DNA of 64,000 bases from Gymnorhina tibicen (lineage: Eukaryota; Chordata; Aves; Passeriformes; Artamidae): assembly GCA_013399875.1 (NCBI GenBank), contig VXAZ01006215.1, positions 62,001 through 126,000 of the forward strand, in the 5' to 3' direction. Each line of letters opens with the position of its first letter. Positions within the stretch are counted from its first letter, which is position 1. Of the stretch, positions 39,001 through 52,693 are shown piece after piece. Under the pieces are notes generated by a model, which saw only the letters and a list, made by a program, of their open reading frames with translations, was not told the origin of the DNA and searched no databases. A program made the translations under genes and the position numbers.

Positions 39001-39773
39001 ATTCCTGTGTTCTCACAGCCTGCCTTGTAAACTGCTAGTTTTTTCCTTATGGTGGAGAAGACTGAACAATGCAAAGTTTAAGATACCAGGTGAGTCTATT
39101 TCCACAGCTCTCCATAAAACCAGAAGTACTTTCTCACAATTAGAGCTGAACTTACCGAGAGTCACTGTTTTTCTTTCCAAAGTTTAGAACCGAAAGAAAT
39201 AGAGAATCTCACCACCTAGAGCATTTGTGTTTCCCATGGACGTCCTGCTGTAGGCAGTGGCTGTGTGTACCACAGTGTATTTGTAGGGAGCTCCTTCGGT
39301 TCCAGGGATATTGCTCACGTGACATGTTTGAAGGGAGCTCAGCCAGAGTCCTCAAAGTACTCTTTTCAGATTTGTTTGACAACCAAAAACGGCATGGAAT
39401 CCCACGCCGTCCTGACTGCAGCTGTAAATTGGCCTCTCTGATCTTGGGACCTGTGTCCCTTTTGGAGTCTGAAACTGTTGGTGAATGGAAATGGCAACAG
39501 TTATTAGGACAGTCAAGTTGCCCAGTGACCTTTTTACTCTTAACTCCATGTCTTGTTACAAGAATTTTGTATTTTATGTGTTTTAGTTTTACTTACTGTT
39601 TAGAACCAGCTGTAGATTCTCACTTCTTGTTCCCTATCATTAGGACACATAATGCATATCATTAAAATTCTGTCTTCAGAGCCTTTGAAGACAGTTTACT
39701 TCTGATCTGCAACGAGGGGGTTATTCTAAAGCTGTGGCCTAACAAAACAAAAATCTTAAGTGATTTTTGCAGT

Positions 39774-40426
39774 TCATAGAACTGTAAAGTGGGTTGGGTG
39801 GGAAGGGACCTTAAAGCCACCCCATCCAGTGCCACCCCTGCCATGGGCAGAGACACCTCCCACTGTCCCAGGGTGCTCCAAGCCCTGTCCAGCCTGGCCT
39901 TGGACACTGCCAGGGATCCAGGGGCAGCCACAGCTTCTCTGGGCACCCTGTGCCAGGGCCTCCCCACCCTCACAGGGAGGAATTCCTTCCCAATATCCCA
40001 TCTATCCCTGCCCTCTGGCAGTGGGAAGCCACTGCCCCTTGTCCTGTCCCTCATTCCTTGTCCCAAGTCCCTCTCCAGCTCTCCTGGAGCCCTTTAGGCA
40101 CTGGAAGGGGCTCTGAGCTCTCCCTGGAGCCTTCCCTTTTCCAGGTGAGCACCCCCAGCTCTCCCAGCCTGGCTCCAGGGCAGAGGGCCTCCAGCCCTGG
40201 GAGCATCTCCGTGTCCCCCTCTGGACTTCTCCAGCAGCTCCACGTCTGTCTTGTGTTGGGAGCCCCAGGGCTGGAGGCAGCCCTGCAGGTGGGGTCTCAC
40301 CTGAGCAGAGGAGGAGAATCCCCTCCCTCGCCCTGCTGCACATGCTGTGGGATGAGCCTGAGATAGGGGCTCTGTGGGCTGTGAGCACAAACTGCTGGGT
40401 CACAGGCAGTTTTTCATCCACCAGTT
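39774..40426 (-). mobile_element. CR1 LINE, about 650 bp
   Basis: Reads as the reverse complement of CR1: gggttgggtgggaagggacc at the 3' end, then ctgtccagcctggccttgga, tgtgccagggcctccccacc and tccctctccagctctcctgg. It extends to ggcagtttttcatccaccag at about 40426. The block is far more GC-rich than its surroundings and creates several false ORFs on both strands. It looks younger than the other copies because its match to the family is longer. Confidence 0.9.
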
Positions 40427-41849
40427 CAAATTAGAGAGTCACGTACACCGACATATTTGCATTTAAAGAGAGAAGAAAATACATTCAACTGTTAGGCCTG
40501 TCTAGACATCATCATTTCATCCTGGCATGGCACCATCAATAGAATCTCAGCAGACCACATTCTTTTCGGGTTCAGAGGAAAGGGTCAATTTGTTTTCATA
40601 TCTTGTTTTATAATATGGTGAATTGGATAAGTGGCCAGTGACAGTATCTTTTTGCTCAGAATGGTGAGAAGGTTGAGTTTGAGTTGGCAGCACTTTGATT
40701 TGTAATTTTCCAACTATTGCAACAGTTGAATTGTCTTTTCAACCAATCACCACTGAACTTGCTTCCAGAAGATGTAAACCTTTCCATTAATATACAGAAG
40801 AAAATATATGTCAGTCAATTCCTGGTACCACCGGTGGATATTTCAGTACCAGATTGAATCTTAAATCCTGATAAGCAAAGGAAAGAGATTCAAACTGCCA
40901 TGAATTCTTTATCTGACTTACAAAGGGTTTAATCTTAGTGATAATGGTGCAGAAAGCCAGGCTGAGCTACTCTTTGTTCTTAAGATATGTTAATTAATGT
41001 AATTTTTTTTTCTTTTTCACTTTTTTTTTTCCTTTTTCTGCTGAAGACGCCAGGCTTGTGGGGCTGGAATCAAAATAGTGAAGGTTTGTTGTTGATGCAG
41101 AGATGCAGAAATTTGCCTTACTGGTGTCATATGCAGAAACAGCTTATTCTGATGTTTCACTCTTGAATGTATTTGTTGTCAACTTCTAACTAAACCCATG
41201 GATTAGAGTTTAATTTTTGATGTTTGCGTTTGGAGTTGCTTATCCTTCTGTCAAACAGATACTTCTTTTTTTAACTTTTTGTGGTGTGTGAGCGGTAAAG
41301 ATTTTTGATTATTTTCTGTGTACTGTGTTCACCTCCACTTGTAGCACTTATAGGAGAAAGTGGCAAACAGGAAAGGTTTCAGCCCAGGCCCATTAATAGA
41401 AGCATTTGCAAACCAGTTTGTCTAATAGCAGTGATGGATGTTCTCACTCTCAAATTTTAATATTCAGCCCTTTTTTTCTCTCTGGTTTCCATGGTAGCCT
41501 GTAACAGCAGGATTATCCTTCAGTTGTGTGCTGTGTGTAGAAATCACTTTGTAGAGCTCTGAGTTGGCTACTGCCTTGGGAAGAACAGGCTGCTCTTGGG
41601 AAAGGTGAGCAGTCCTTGGCCCGGGAAGTGCTCCCTTCTGCCTGTGCTGAGCAAAGCTTGCAGTTCCTTCTGACTGGAAACAGGGAGAGACATCACACTG
41701 TGATGAAAAATGCATTTAGCCCCTAGGGAGTTGCAGACTTTGATCTCATGCAAACGGTTGAAGGTGGCAGGGATTGTGAAAATGGGCAGTCCTCCCTGCA
41801 TTTCTTTCTTGCTCTTGTCAGCCTGTAATAACAGCAACCAAGTACTAAA

Positions 41850-42195
41850 TGTCACAGAATCCCAGGATGGTTTGGTTTGGAAGGGATTTTAAAGCTTACC
41901 CCATCCCAGCCCCTGGGCAGGGACACCTTCCACTATCCCAGGTGGCTCCAAGCCCTGTCCATCCTGGCCTTGGACACTGCCAGGGATCCAGGGGCAGCCT
42001 GGGCACCCTGTGCCAGGGCCTCCCCACCCTCACAGGGAGGAATTCCTTCCCAATATCCCATCCATCCCTGCCCTCTGGCAGTGGGAAGCTATTCCTCATT
42101 GTCCTGTCACTCCAGGCCTTTGTCCAATGACCCTCTCCAGCTCTCTTAGAGCCCCTTTAGGCACTGGAAGGTGCTCCAGGGTCTCCCTAGAGACC
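41850..42195 (-). mobile_element. CR1 LINE fragment, same family as 39774-40426
   Basis: Starts tcacagaatcccaggatggt and shares long identical stretches with the copy at 39774-40426, including ggacactgccagggatccag and gaggaattccttcccaatat. It lacks the phrase cacagcttctct between ggggcagcc and gggcaccct, and is truncated near 42195. Confidence 0.9.
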
Positions 42196-42643
42196 TATAA
42201 AAATTAATCACGTGTATGAAGTCTCATTTGTAGGGAAACTACAAGAAGTTTCAAGGAGAAGGGGAAACTGAAAAATCTGTAACAGTGGAATGGATGGAAA
42301 GGTAAACTTGTGCCTTTAAATGCAGCAGAGTATAAGGGGAAAGGAAGAAATTATGGATTCTGAAAACTGCAAGAAAGGAATGTGTTCTTTGAGGACACAT
42401 CTCCGCAGAGGAGCTTAGGAAGCAGGAGAAGAGAGAGGCAGGCAGGCAGGCGTACATCCCAGTGGTTTTGCTTTGCTTCAGCAGCCAAAATAGCATTTTT
42501 CTCTTTTCACCTGATGAACACATTGGGGGACTACTTTAAGCTACTGCAGAATGATGGAGCCAGAATATACCACTGAACAGGGCCAGAAATTACAATGTAA
42601 CTCCATTTTTGAATGTTCTCATCAAGCAGTTGATCCATAGTGT

Positions 42644-42691
42644 AACACCCCTTGGTGTTTATGTTGTGGGCTTCAAGGAAGCCCACAACAT
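42644..42691. repeat. Two adjacent hairpins, one with a perfect 14-bp stem
   Basis: The strong hairpin has arms atgttgtgggcttc (42661-42674) and its exact reverse complement (42678-42691) around a three-base loop aag. Directly before it, aacacc (42644-42649) pairs with ggtgtt (42654-42659). The stems are too short for a microRNA precursor. No T-run follows. Confidence 0.9.
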
Positions 42692-43094
42692 GGGGGAAGG
42701 ACAAAAAAGCAATTAGTAGGTAAGAGTCTATGTTGACAGGAATGAGAATGCAGTTATGCCCCAAAAAAACAGGTACTGTACAGAAAACTCAGCATTCTGG
42801 TTAGACTTAAACATGTGAGTATGTTATAGGAAAGACACCCTGATACTAAGGCTTCCAGACATCTTAAACTGATAGTGGGGGAGAGGGAGCACTGAGAAGT
42901 CCTAAAAGGAAAATTTGCTGAAAGTGCTGAAAGCTGGGGGAAAAAATACTGTTTGTTACAAAATACTGAGAAAACTAAATGCTATTTACAAAATAAAACA
43001 CTAGATGAAGGTTCTGTTAAAATACTTTATTTTACAGTAGTGCTCTGCATTTTGCTACTTTAAAGATTTTTTCCACCAAGCTGTAAGACACAAC

Positions 43095-43207
43095 CAGAGG
43101 AGTTACAGGGTTGGTTAACCTGGTCTGGTGGAAGGTGTTCCCGTCCATGGCAGGGGCTTGGAATGAGATGAGCTTTAGGGTCCCTTCAATCCACACCATT
43201 CCCGCAG
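43095..43207 (+). mobile_element. CR1 LINE 3' end
   Basis: Plus-strand CR1 3' terminus: ggttaacctggtctggtgga, aggtgttcccgtccatggca, then gatgagctttagggtccctt. It is in opposite orientation to the two copies within the preceding 3.3 kb. Confidence 0.85.
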
Positions 43208-46200
43208 TCAGCTGTCTGCTTTATTCTGTGTCTTGCATTTGTGTATCTACCAGGAATTGTATGATAATACATGATGTGTTTACACAGCCATTTTTAATTT
43301 GCACTAAGTACATCATTCCAACTAATTCTGGTAGGTAAATTTGTAAGGTAGAGGATCCAAAGCGCATTGTAAGAGGAGTTAGTTATAACTAAGCATTTAA
43401 GGCATTTTTGTGATTAAACATGCTTTACTTGCAATGTTCCTCTGTGTTTTTCTTCTTTCCTTTTTCTTTAGCAGCACTTGATTAATTTTCCCCCTTGAGT
43501 CCACTATCTTTATGTTAATTAATATACTCAGACTTTTCATTCCCTCTTGTAGTTCATCTGCGATTTATTACTATTTGTCTTTCAGCACTCTTTTCAGGGC
43601 CTGCTGCTTTATTACTTATGTAAAGTTCTGGGTTTCTAGTATTACTAAGTTTATACAGGTGAATATTTTTTATATTTTGCTCTCAAATACTCCTTAATAT
43701 TACACACAGACTGTTGAGAAACACGTATGTTGAGCTTTCCTAGTTTTCTGCTCCTTTTTCCATATTCCCATTTATGTTTGTCCTGTCAACACTTGCTGTG
43801 ATCTGTGTGTGTTCCAGCAGTTTATCTTTTCTCAATTCTGAGGTGACAGTTCCCTCTTGCATTGTACTTTTAGAAGCATAGCCAGACTTTTATGGATTTT
43901 GGCTCTAATATGTGCTCTCTCATTCTCTTACCCGTGCCAAAACACGTTGAGCAACTATTCATTGTGTTGTTTTAACGTCACTTTTGATATGATGCTTCCT
44001 CTTATTTTTCCATAGTAGCCAAGTTCCAATCAAAAACTTAAAAATTAAATTTTCCTTATGGGCATTTATTCTACAGGGTGTCTTCTACATGGTGTTATCT
44101 TTATAAATCCCTTTTAAGTAAAGATCCTGTCTCTGCTCTGGAAATGGCCAATCCAGGCACAGAGTCATTGATATCAAAAGCTTCAGAGGCAGCAGATAGA
44201 GTATCTGTGCCACTCCCAGAGGGGAGGTTTTTCAGATAACATATGACACGTTTAAACCATTGCTGTTACTAGTTTCCTACTCCTCCTTGAATTGCTTGAA
44301 GACTAAGCTCAGAGTACCTAGACTTCTTCAAGTTTGTGGAATGGAAACATGAAGTCCTTGATTTTGTCTGATAGATACGTATTTGCATTAAGGAAAAAGC
44401 TGGGCTGCAGCCTAAGCCCTCTTCCTTATGTTCTCTGGTAAGGAAGGGCCTTTTCCTGCTTTGCCCTTTGTTCTTATGTTTAGGGTTTTACATACCCAAA
44501 GAATGGTGTCACACTCAGGGTACCTGGAGTTACAGTTGTTTGTGTGCTGTTCTTTTTTGCATTCATCCATGAGACTGCTGAGGGGTACCTGGAAAACGGG
44601 AAATATGCAGTTAGGGGCCATCTTGGAGATAGTTTAAATTGTCCAGACTCTTACAGGAACCTCAGGAATAAAAGTAAAAGCAGTCTGCAGCATCCTTATC
44701 AACCCTCTTGTGAGAACCCCCCCTTCCTGTGCTTCTTCCCAGCTTCATTGGCTGCAGCAGAGCTGCACACGTTGGAGAGACAACAGTGTCACCTCCACAG
44801 CTCCTGATCCCTCCCCAGATCATTCTGGTGTCTATGCTAATGAAGCCACACAGAACAGCAGACAGCCTTGGGAGGCTGGTGACTCACCAAAGCTGACACA
44901 CAGAGGGTCTAAATCAAGGTTACACACAGCATCTGAAGTTTAGCACTTCTTAATTTCTGCTTTCATTTCTAAGAACAAAGATAAGGGGTTTTTGCCTTTG
45001 GTTTCTCAAATTCTTTGTGTTTCATTACAGAAAAAAGCTCCATACATGTGTTCAGATAGTCAGAAGGTAAAAAGGGGCTTTGGAATGGGCTGACAGCTAA
45101 AAGAAAATGTTTTTTTCCTAGAAGAGTAGGAAGAAATAATTATGGAAAAAAGGAGAATTCCTCTCATCTTGCATACTTTTAAATAAGGAGAGGGAAAGAT
45201 AAAGGCATTGCTTTGTGCCAGCTCAGCTAATTTTTTCATTGTCTTTTCACAGGTCATTGTCAGTAAATGCTTTGGTCTTTAATATACTCTAAGTAAGTGA
45301 TTTCATGAGAAGCAGAACTAATGAAGAGGGATTTCTAATGTATCTGTGTTCAACTTTGCTGAATTATACAAAAGCAGGTGAATGTGCTCATGAAGTGCAG
45401 GGTAAGCTGTACGAGAGACAATAGTCTGGATGCTGTGTAAGTCCAAAAAAGATTGGGACACACACTGCTGGGCGGGAGGTGGTTGTGCTGCAGGTGAAGC
45501 TGTTCTTGAAGAAGCAGCAGCATTCCCAGTGTGTGTCCCTGTCTATCTCGAGCTCAGTGGGAGGCTGAGATTAACAGAGATTGGGGTCATGGTTCACACT
45601 GTTCCCCAATGACCTCATTGGCTTCCGTTCAATGACCTGCTTTTGGAAAATTCATTGGGACACTTTATGTCCAAGACCAGTCAGGTTTGGTTAAACAAAA
45701 AGATTAGAATTTATTAAGCAGCACAGTTACAGACAGAAGTGCACCCAAGTCTCATTTCCTTCTTTCAGGTTAATATAAAAAGCATAGAAATGTCGCAGAT
45801 AGATGGTGGCTTTCACCATCTCCCAATGAGGGAAATCAAATGTTTTAGGTATAAGTTGTTTCCATGATGTTTCTGTATCTCCAGTCTCACTTTTTGAAGC
45901 ACACCAGCTTTCCTCATACTGACAGGTAAAGTTCTCACCGTTCTGCAGCAGCTCTGCAGCGCTTACAAAGCCTCTGCTTTACTGTTGTTTAATGTGTCAG
46001 CTTTTTTCGATCAAGTAAAGGATGTGGGAGGATACCAGTCAGCCCCGGCCTGGTGGCTCTCTGGATGGTGCTGTTGAACACTGAAAAGTATGGATTGGCT
46101 CTGGGAAACCTGGAGCTCAGCGGTCTCTTTGGTGTGCCATTGCTAATAAGGTTTGGCACTGTACGGATACCAAATGCGGACACCCCTGTAGTCCTGACGC

Positions 46201-49200
46201 TTCCCTTCCATGTGCTGGAGCAGCAAACACTTACAGGAAAATGCAGAGGCCCTGAACTGAGGGTATTTCTTCAGAGCTGTGTCTGGGAAGCTCTCATGCA
46301 ACAGCGTGCTTCGTGTAACAGCAGCTTCCTTGTGGAAAATGAAGAAAGGGCAGTTCTCTCCAGGGACAAGAGGCAGGTGAGCAAGGAGCAGAGTATGAAG
46401 GTTCATCGGCAGCTGCAAGGGACTTGCTTTTGGCCTGCTGAGCTCTGTCAGGAGCTCAGTTTGGCAACTCCCAGGCGTGACACAAAAAGGTCTGGCCTCT
46501 TGTTTCTCTCTTTTTTCCCCTCTTAGTTTTCTTATTAGATACTATGTTTTGTATCTCTAGAGCCTGTCACATCAGTTGAAAATCTCTAGATAATCACTTC
46601 TCTTTTTGTAATTTTTTAGGACTTGCCTTTCATCTTCCCTACTTTAGTACTTCTGAGAAACACTGAAAAATACAGGTAGAAATAAGAGTAACAGATGGCT
46701 GACGAAAGGATCAAAACTCCATCAGGGAAAGCAGAAAGACTGAGGCAAAGAGGATAGACCATGGCTATCTCATCCTCCTATGATTGTCTTTTGCCTCCTG
46801 ACTTTCTGGAAAGCGGAGGTACCATGTTTTATGGCATTTTGTTTTATGTGCTGGAGAGATGCTGACACTGAGTAACAAGAGGTTTGTTTCTCTGACACAG
46901 AAAATACCTTTTAGCAAAAACATGTGAAGGCGTGTTGCAATGCTGACAATATGTGTATGGGTCACTGCTGAGCTCTGGGAACCTGCAGGTGGGACAGGCA
47001 CATCCATGGAAAGTGGAAGGAAGGGTGGACACTGAAGTGAATGTCCTTGGTTTCTGTGAAAGTGAGCTTGAAGTTCTTTGAAGCATGAAATACGGGTAAG
47101 TGCAGTGTGGTTAAGAGAGTCCTGGATTTCCAGGAGGCCTTCTGGGGAGTCCTCACTCTCCTGAGCAGGGAGAAACTGGGCAGCAGCATTGCTCAGCCTC
47201 AAAAAGGCTGAAGGAAGATCTTGCTGCTTCCTTCAATTATTGAAGGACTAGAGAGAGGGGGACTGCAGACTCTTCATGCAGTTATGTGGCAGGTAAGAGA
47301 CACAAGTTGAAATGTGGGAAATTCTAGTTTGACAGAATGGAAAACGTTTCTGCCATGAGCAGGCTCTGGAGGCGCAGAAGGGCTCCCTTTGTGGGTGAGC
47401 CCCGTGTGGGTTCACTGTCCTAGGACATGCTCAGACTTACCTGATCTAGCTGGGATCTCTGCTTTGGGAAGGTTTTGGGCTAACTGACAGTTGGGAATCC
47501 TGCCACCTGAAATTATTCTACAGTTCTAGACTTCTAAGGAAGGTAAGAAGCTGTGAGTTTGTCCTTCTGTGGACAGCACTTGGTAAAAATTATAGGAAAT
47601 AGAACAGGGATAAATAATCTGTGTTAAAATAGTAATTATATACTTACTGCTTTTAAAATTGGTGGATTAAATCTTTTAGCTATCCAGAAGAATGCATAAT
47701 AAAGAGTCTATAAAATATGAAGCCTATTCCAGTATGATGGAACAGAAATCCATTATTTTTCCTTCAAGAAGTACTCCGTGTTTTAAAAACTGCTCTGGGG
47801 TTTATTGTAGAAAGTACAGTAGTGGTACAAAATAATTGCTCTCCGTTGAAATGAGTTTATTAGACAGATTGGATGTTTTCAAGGCCTTTGTTATTACATT
47901 ATCCCCCACCTGAGCTTGTGTTATAACAAGAGACACCTGGTCAAGCCTCAGCTCACTCCCAGGTACTTGTGGCCAGTGGAGAAACTCCCCCAGGAGCCCA
48001 GGACTGGGGCTGTGCCCCAGGAACAGGGCACAGGTAGGATGCCTCTTGTTAGCAATGGCAATAGTGTTTTCTCTCCGTTGGTGGCTACAGAAGTGCTTGC
48101 ACAGCAGGAGTGTGCTCATGTTTGTGTTGTCAGGCTCTTGTCCTGTCACCTGACCCCACTGGGAAGTGTCTGGCGCTGCTGTCTTTACCCCCTCAGATCA
48201 GCTGTTTATGCACACAGGTTCACTGGGAGGAGGGAAGAACTTGTGCCCACACTGGGCCCCTCGTTTCAGAGGAAAGCTTTGGTGGGGGCCTGTTCACAGG
48301 GCAGGTAAGGGGAGAGAGCAGATGTGAAAACAGCCTGTGATAAAGGCACTCAGAAAGAGGAGATAGACCTAAATGGACTCAGTCCAAATATTTACATTGT
48401 TGTATCTTACACTTAACTTGGAGCTCAGCCTCCATGCTACCTATGTTTATATTGGTGGATTTGAGTCACTTCTGACAGCAGGCAGCCAAAGGCTGCTTCC
48501 ATACATGTGCTGGTAAGCTGTAGTTACTCACATTCTGCTCTTGGAGCCTGCTGTCATCGTGAATAATCTGAAAATGCAACCTCTGTGCTTGGCAGTGCTT
48601 TGAGAGGCAAAGTTAAGAATTAGAAATAAAGGGCAAATTTATATGTACGTATATTAGACACAAAAAAAGTCTCTCTCAAACTTACATTGCACCTGCACCT
48701 TGAGCATTGAATGTAGTTCTGACCATCCCACTTCCTAAAGGATACACAAATTTAGAGAGAAAAACTCAAGCATGGGGGAAAGAACAGCAAATAGAGGAAT
48801 CGTTTTTCATGCATTGCAAAAAGATCCTAGTTTATCAAATGAAATGATCAGGCAGCAGTTTTAGAAGTAGAATGAGGTACCTTCTGAGGGAGCGTGGGGC
48901 TAAACTGCAGGTTGCATTGATGCCGAGTTCTGTGGAGATGAAAAGTACAAATGAGTTAAGAGATGATGGACCCACTGTCAGCTGTTAAATCCAATAGTCA
49001 CCGTGTACCTTAACACTCTTAAGCTCAGGTAAACCCTGAACTACTGCCAAATGTGAGATTTGTGTGATGCTGGCTTGTGCTTGCATTCTGCCTAACACCC
49101 GGTGCTGATTGCTGAGTACAGGAATCCCGAGGTTGACTTGTTTCATCACATCCACCAGGAACATTCTTAACAAGCGTCTGCTTACAGCACATGTGCAGGA

Positions 49201-51020
49201 AGCACAGCGTGAGCAGTGCTTCCAGAAATGAACCTTGGAACTGGGGGAACCAAGGAAATGAGCCCTGGGGGAACAGGTGGGAGGTTTCAGAGGAGCATTT
49301 CTTGGATGTGTGCTTTTCCCTCTCTCCTCAAGCGTGAGTGTCCTCTGTGGCCACAGACTCCTCATTCAGCCACGGCAAGCTGGGTTAGTGCAGGGCAGGA
49401 TGTGGCTGTGGGGCAGGTGTGGAGCTGAGAGCATCCAAGAGCAAGAGCTGTAAGACACTGCCAGGAACAAACTTGCTGCCTTTGGGGCAGCAGAGGCTCC
49501 TCAGCTTTTCAATCATGTTCGTGCCACTGACTGCTGTTCAAAGTTACCTGACAAAAAGGTGGGTGCCGTGTGAGAATTGCTACTTTAAGTCATCAAAGCA
49601 TGAAAAGATCTATTTTATGAAATAATTCAGTAAAAGTGCTAGATTGCAGGTTTGGCATCTTTGGTTAGTAATTATGTGGCTTCATGCAAATCATTTCCGT
49701 GAGGATGCAAAGCAGCTTACACTTGGCAAGTGCAAATGCTACAGAGCCATCTCAAACCAGCCGTATCTGCCTTAAACCCAGAGCAAGGGAGTTTCCTTTA
49801 TCAAAATTTTAAGACTTGAGCACATGAAGTGTACTATTTCTGATGCACTAAATTACGTAGGCCTACTTCTTTTTCTGCTAGCAGTTTGGGGACTTTCTTG
49901 CTGAAGAGCATTTTACCAGTTCCTTGCCTATGACATCCTTTGGCAGTGTTGGCTGGCAGCTGTCATTCTAGCTGTTGTAAATAATTGTGTCACCAGCAAA
50001 CTATCTGCTCCGTTTTTATCCTTTCTTCCAATTTATATCTGCTATGGAACACATTTGATCTATTGGTAGGTTCATTCTGTTCTGGAAACTGACCGTTTTT
50101 GCTGTCTTTGTTTTCCTGGTTTTGATCTGAAAACTCTTCTTGCGTATGATTCTTGCATATCAACTCCTTTAAGAAAATGAGAGAGATCATTGTAGGATTT
50201 TGAAAATGTCTCTGTGTTGCATAAATGTATGACTTGTAGCTGGTTATTGGTGCCTCATTGGAGCTCCAGCGGGGTGTGAAGCATTACTTGACAGAAATAA
50301 CATCACCATACTTGTACAGACACACCAGATCTGTAGTACAACACCTCCCAGTCTGACACAGCAATCACATTTAGTGGTGTGTAGTTCTTTGGGTCACTCC
50401 TGAATTCTTTATTTTTTCCCTTTTTTATTCTTCTGACACTCAACATAGTTTAAGCAAGCAGTAAATAATTGCAGTTTCAGAATTTCATAGGATCTGTTTT
50501 CTTTAAAGTAGGGATGAAGTTTCTATTCTTTATACTTTAAGAATATGTACTTTTTTCTTTTCAGCAAGGGGAATAACTGGATTGTCAGTGACACACATCA
50601 TTCTCTTCTTTGTAAAAATCTCTGATTATCTTCAATGTATTTCTTCCCATGCTTCGAATGAGGGAATCAGTGCCATCACTGTTACCTTCTGGATCAAATA
50701 ACATTTTGGATTTTAAAAGAGATTAGCAGTTCAAATCATATGAAATGCTAGTTACATATATAAAGTTACCAACTCCTTCATCTCATTCAGAACTTTGAAC
50801 TTCTAAGTGTAATACAGAATTGCTCTTAAAATGAAACAATTTTCATTGAATTTGAGTATCAGAAATAGCAAGGATTTGATATTAAGTTCCATTGTTTTGT
50901 ACAGTGACCCCTGTGTTAGTAAAAAAAATTAATAAATCCTCCCAGATTTACTGATAACCTTTAATTATGCTCCTTATAGATATTGTCAGTATCAACATTA
51001 CTGATTGTTGTAAGCACAGA

Positions 51021-51715
51021 CTCGTGGAATTGTTTAGACTGGAAAAGCCCTCTGACATTATCGAGTTCAATGCTTCCCCAGCGCTGCCAAGGCCATCACT
51101 GTCCCGTGTCCCCAAGTGCCACATCCACACAGCTTTTAAATCCTTGCAGTGATGGGGGCTCCACCACTGCCCTCGTCGCCTTCGGTGAAGAAATTGTTCC
51201 TAATATCCCACCTAACCCTCCCCTGGCACAACGTGAGGTCGTTTCCTCTTGTCCTGTTGCTTGTTACTTGAGAGAAGTGACCGATCCCCAGCTGGCCACC
51301 ACCTCCCTTTAGGCAGAGAGTGAGAAGGTGTTCCCTGCACCTTCTTACTGAGGTGCCCTCGTTCCCCTCATCCAGATCGTGGCTAAAGATACTAAACAGG
51401 ACTGGCCCCAGCACTGGGCCCTGGGGACACCACTTGTGCCTGACCACCACCTGGGTGTCGCTCCATTCCCCACTGCCCTCTGGGCCCACCATCCAGCCGT
51501 ATTTTTACCCTGGGAAAACTCTGCCCATCCAAGCTATGAACAGCCAGTTTCTCTAGGAGAAGGCTGTGGCAAATGGTCAGAGGCTTTACTGAAGTCCAGG
51601 TAGACACCTCCACAGTCTTTCGCTCATCCACTAAGCAGGTAAATGAAGGAGGTCAGGTTGGTCAAGCAGGGTCTACCTTTCATAAAGCCACGCTGGCTAG
51701 GCCTGGTCCCTAAAT
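51021..51715 (-). mobile_element. CR1 LINE with broken reverse transcriptase and internal deletion
   Basis: Two CR1 parts in minus orientation are joined at about 51345. The left part (51021-51345) is the 3' region (tgtccccaagtgccacatcc, aacctaaccc-type text, cctcttgtcctgttgcttg). The right part encodes, on the minus strand, a decayed reverse transcriptase: QGPVLGPVLFSIFSHDLD at about 51370-51423 and, in another frame further upstream, LLLEKLAVHSLDG. The sequence that should follow, with the FADD catalytic box, is missing at the junction. It is a dead copy. Confidence 0.85.
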
Positions 51716-52693
51716 CTAAAGTTTTTTGTAAACTCTAAGAGATTATGTTGAGATTTCCATACTGGACAAGCTGTCTCTTCTTCTAGGCTAAATTTGGTGT
51801 GAAAGGCCAGCAGAACCAGTTAAGCTAATTTCTGAATGACAACAGGAACAAAGTGTTTCCTTCCTTATATCTAAGTTATATAAACCGGAATAGTAACCAG
51901 ATTTCTGGTCCCGGTGTAATGAAGGAGGTAAAACTGCACATGCTTTAGTTGTGGTCCCTTGGAATGCCCTGTTCTCTCCCAGTGACAGTGTCTGTTGGAT
52001 GTACCTGCCATTGTGGGCATGGCATGAGCACAGAGTGGGGTCTGTAGGTGGCAGTCAGGCACTGGGAGCAGAGAGCACTAAAGGGCTGTAAGGACAGTGA
52101 AAGGTCTCTAACAACCAAAGTTTCCTCATTCCACAGTCAAGATTTCCTTTCAGATTTTCCCAGCTTTAACAGCACCTTGCAGTAAAGGTGGCGATGCTAA
52201 CGTAGTTCTCTGTGATGACTTTCCTGGTCTTCATTTAGTTCCAAAAAATTGCATGGAAGGATTTTTAGCAAAATCAAGACCTGAAAATTCAGGAAAAGGA
52301 GTTTGCCACTAAATCCTTGTCCTGTGTAATGTTTACATTTGTTCTGAAATCCAGAATAGCTTTCTTGAAAATGTCTAGGTGACAGAAGGAGAGAGAAGCC
52401 AGGAGTTTCTGCTGGAGACATCTCCTATGATCCATCAAAACAAGAAGGCCAGATACAAAAGCTTCACTGCTGTTTATACTTGGTATATAGAGTTGCATGA
52501 TGCACAGGAGGTTGGGAGAGGAAGGGACTCAAACTAGTGAGATGCCATCAAGGAGTAGAATAGAGCAAGTTAAAGATTGTCTAGTGAGTTCTTACAATGT
52601 GGTGCTGACAAGTTTTTGATACAGAAAATGAAGAACACAAATGGAAAATAATATTCTCTAGAGGTAATTCTCATCCTTGGGATGGAAAATTAA

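Noticed and set aside
39225..39665. 146-codon + strand open frame before the CR1 copy
   Set aside because: No domain and no sign of exon boundaries; amino-acid mix is not protein-like.
39662..40421. Several open frames on both strands
   Set aside because: All fall within the GC-rich CR1 3' region, which is not coding in this part.
42644..42691. MicroRNA precursor
   Set aside because: Stem of 14 bp with a 3-base loop is too short for Drosha/Dicer processing.
45600..46250. Possible further LTR-like fragment
   Set aside because: Some phrases (gaatttattaagcagcacag) recall ERV sequence, but no ends, repeats or domains could be shown.
46053..46526. 157-codon + strand open frame
   Set aside because: No recognisable domain, no splice or promoter context and poor codon character; lies deep in a 26-kb intron. 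Judged a chance frame.
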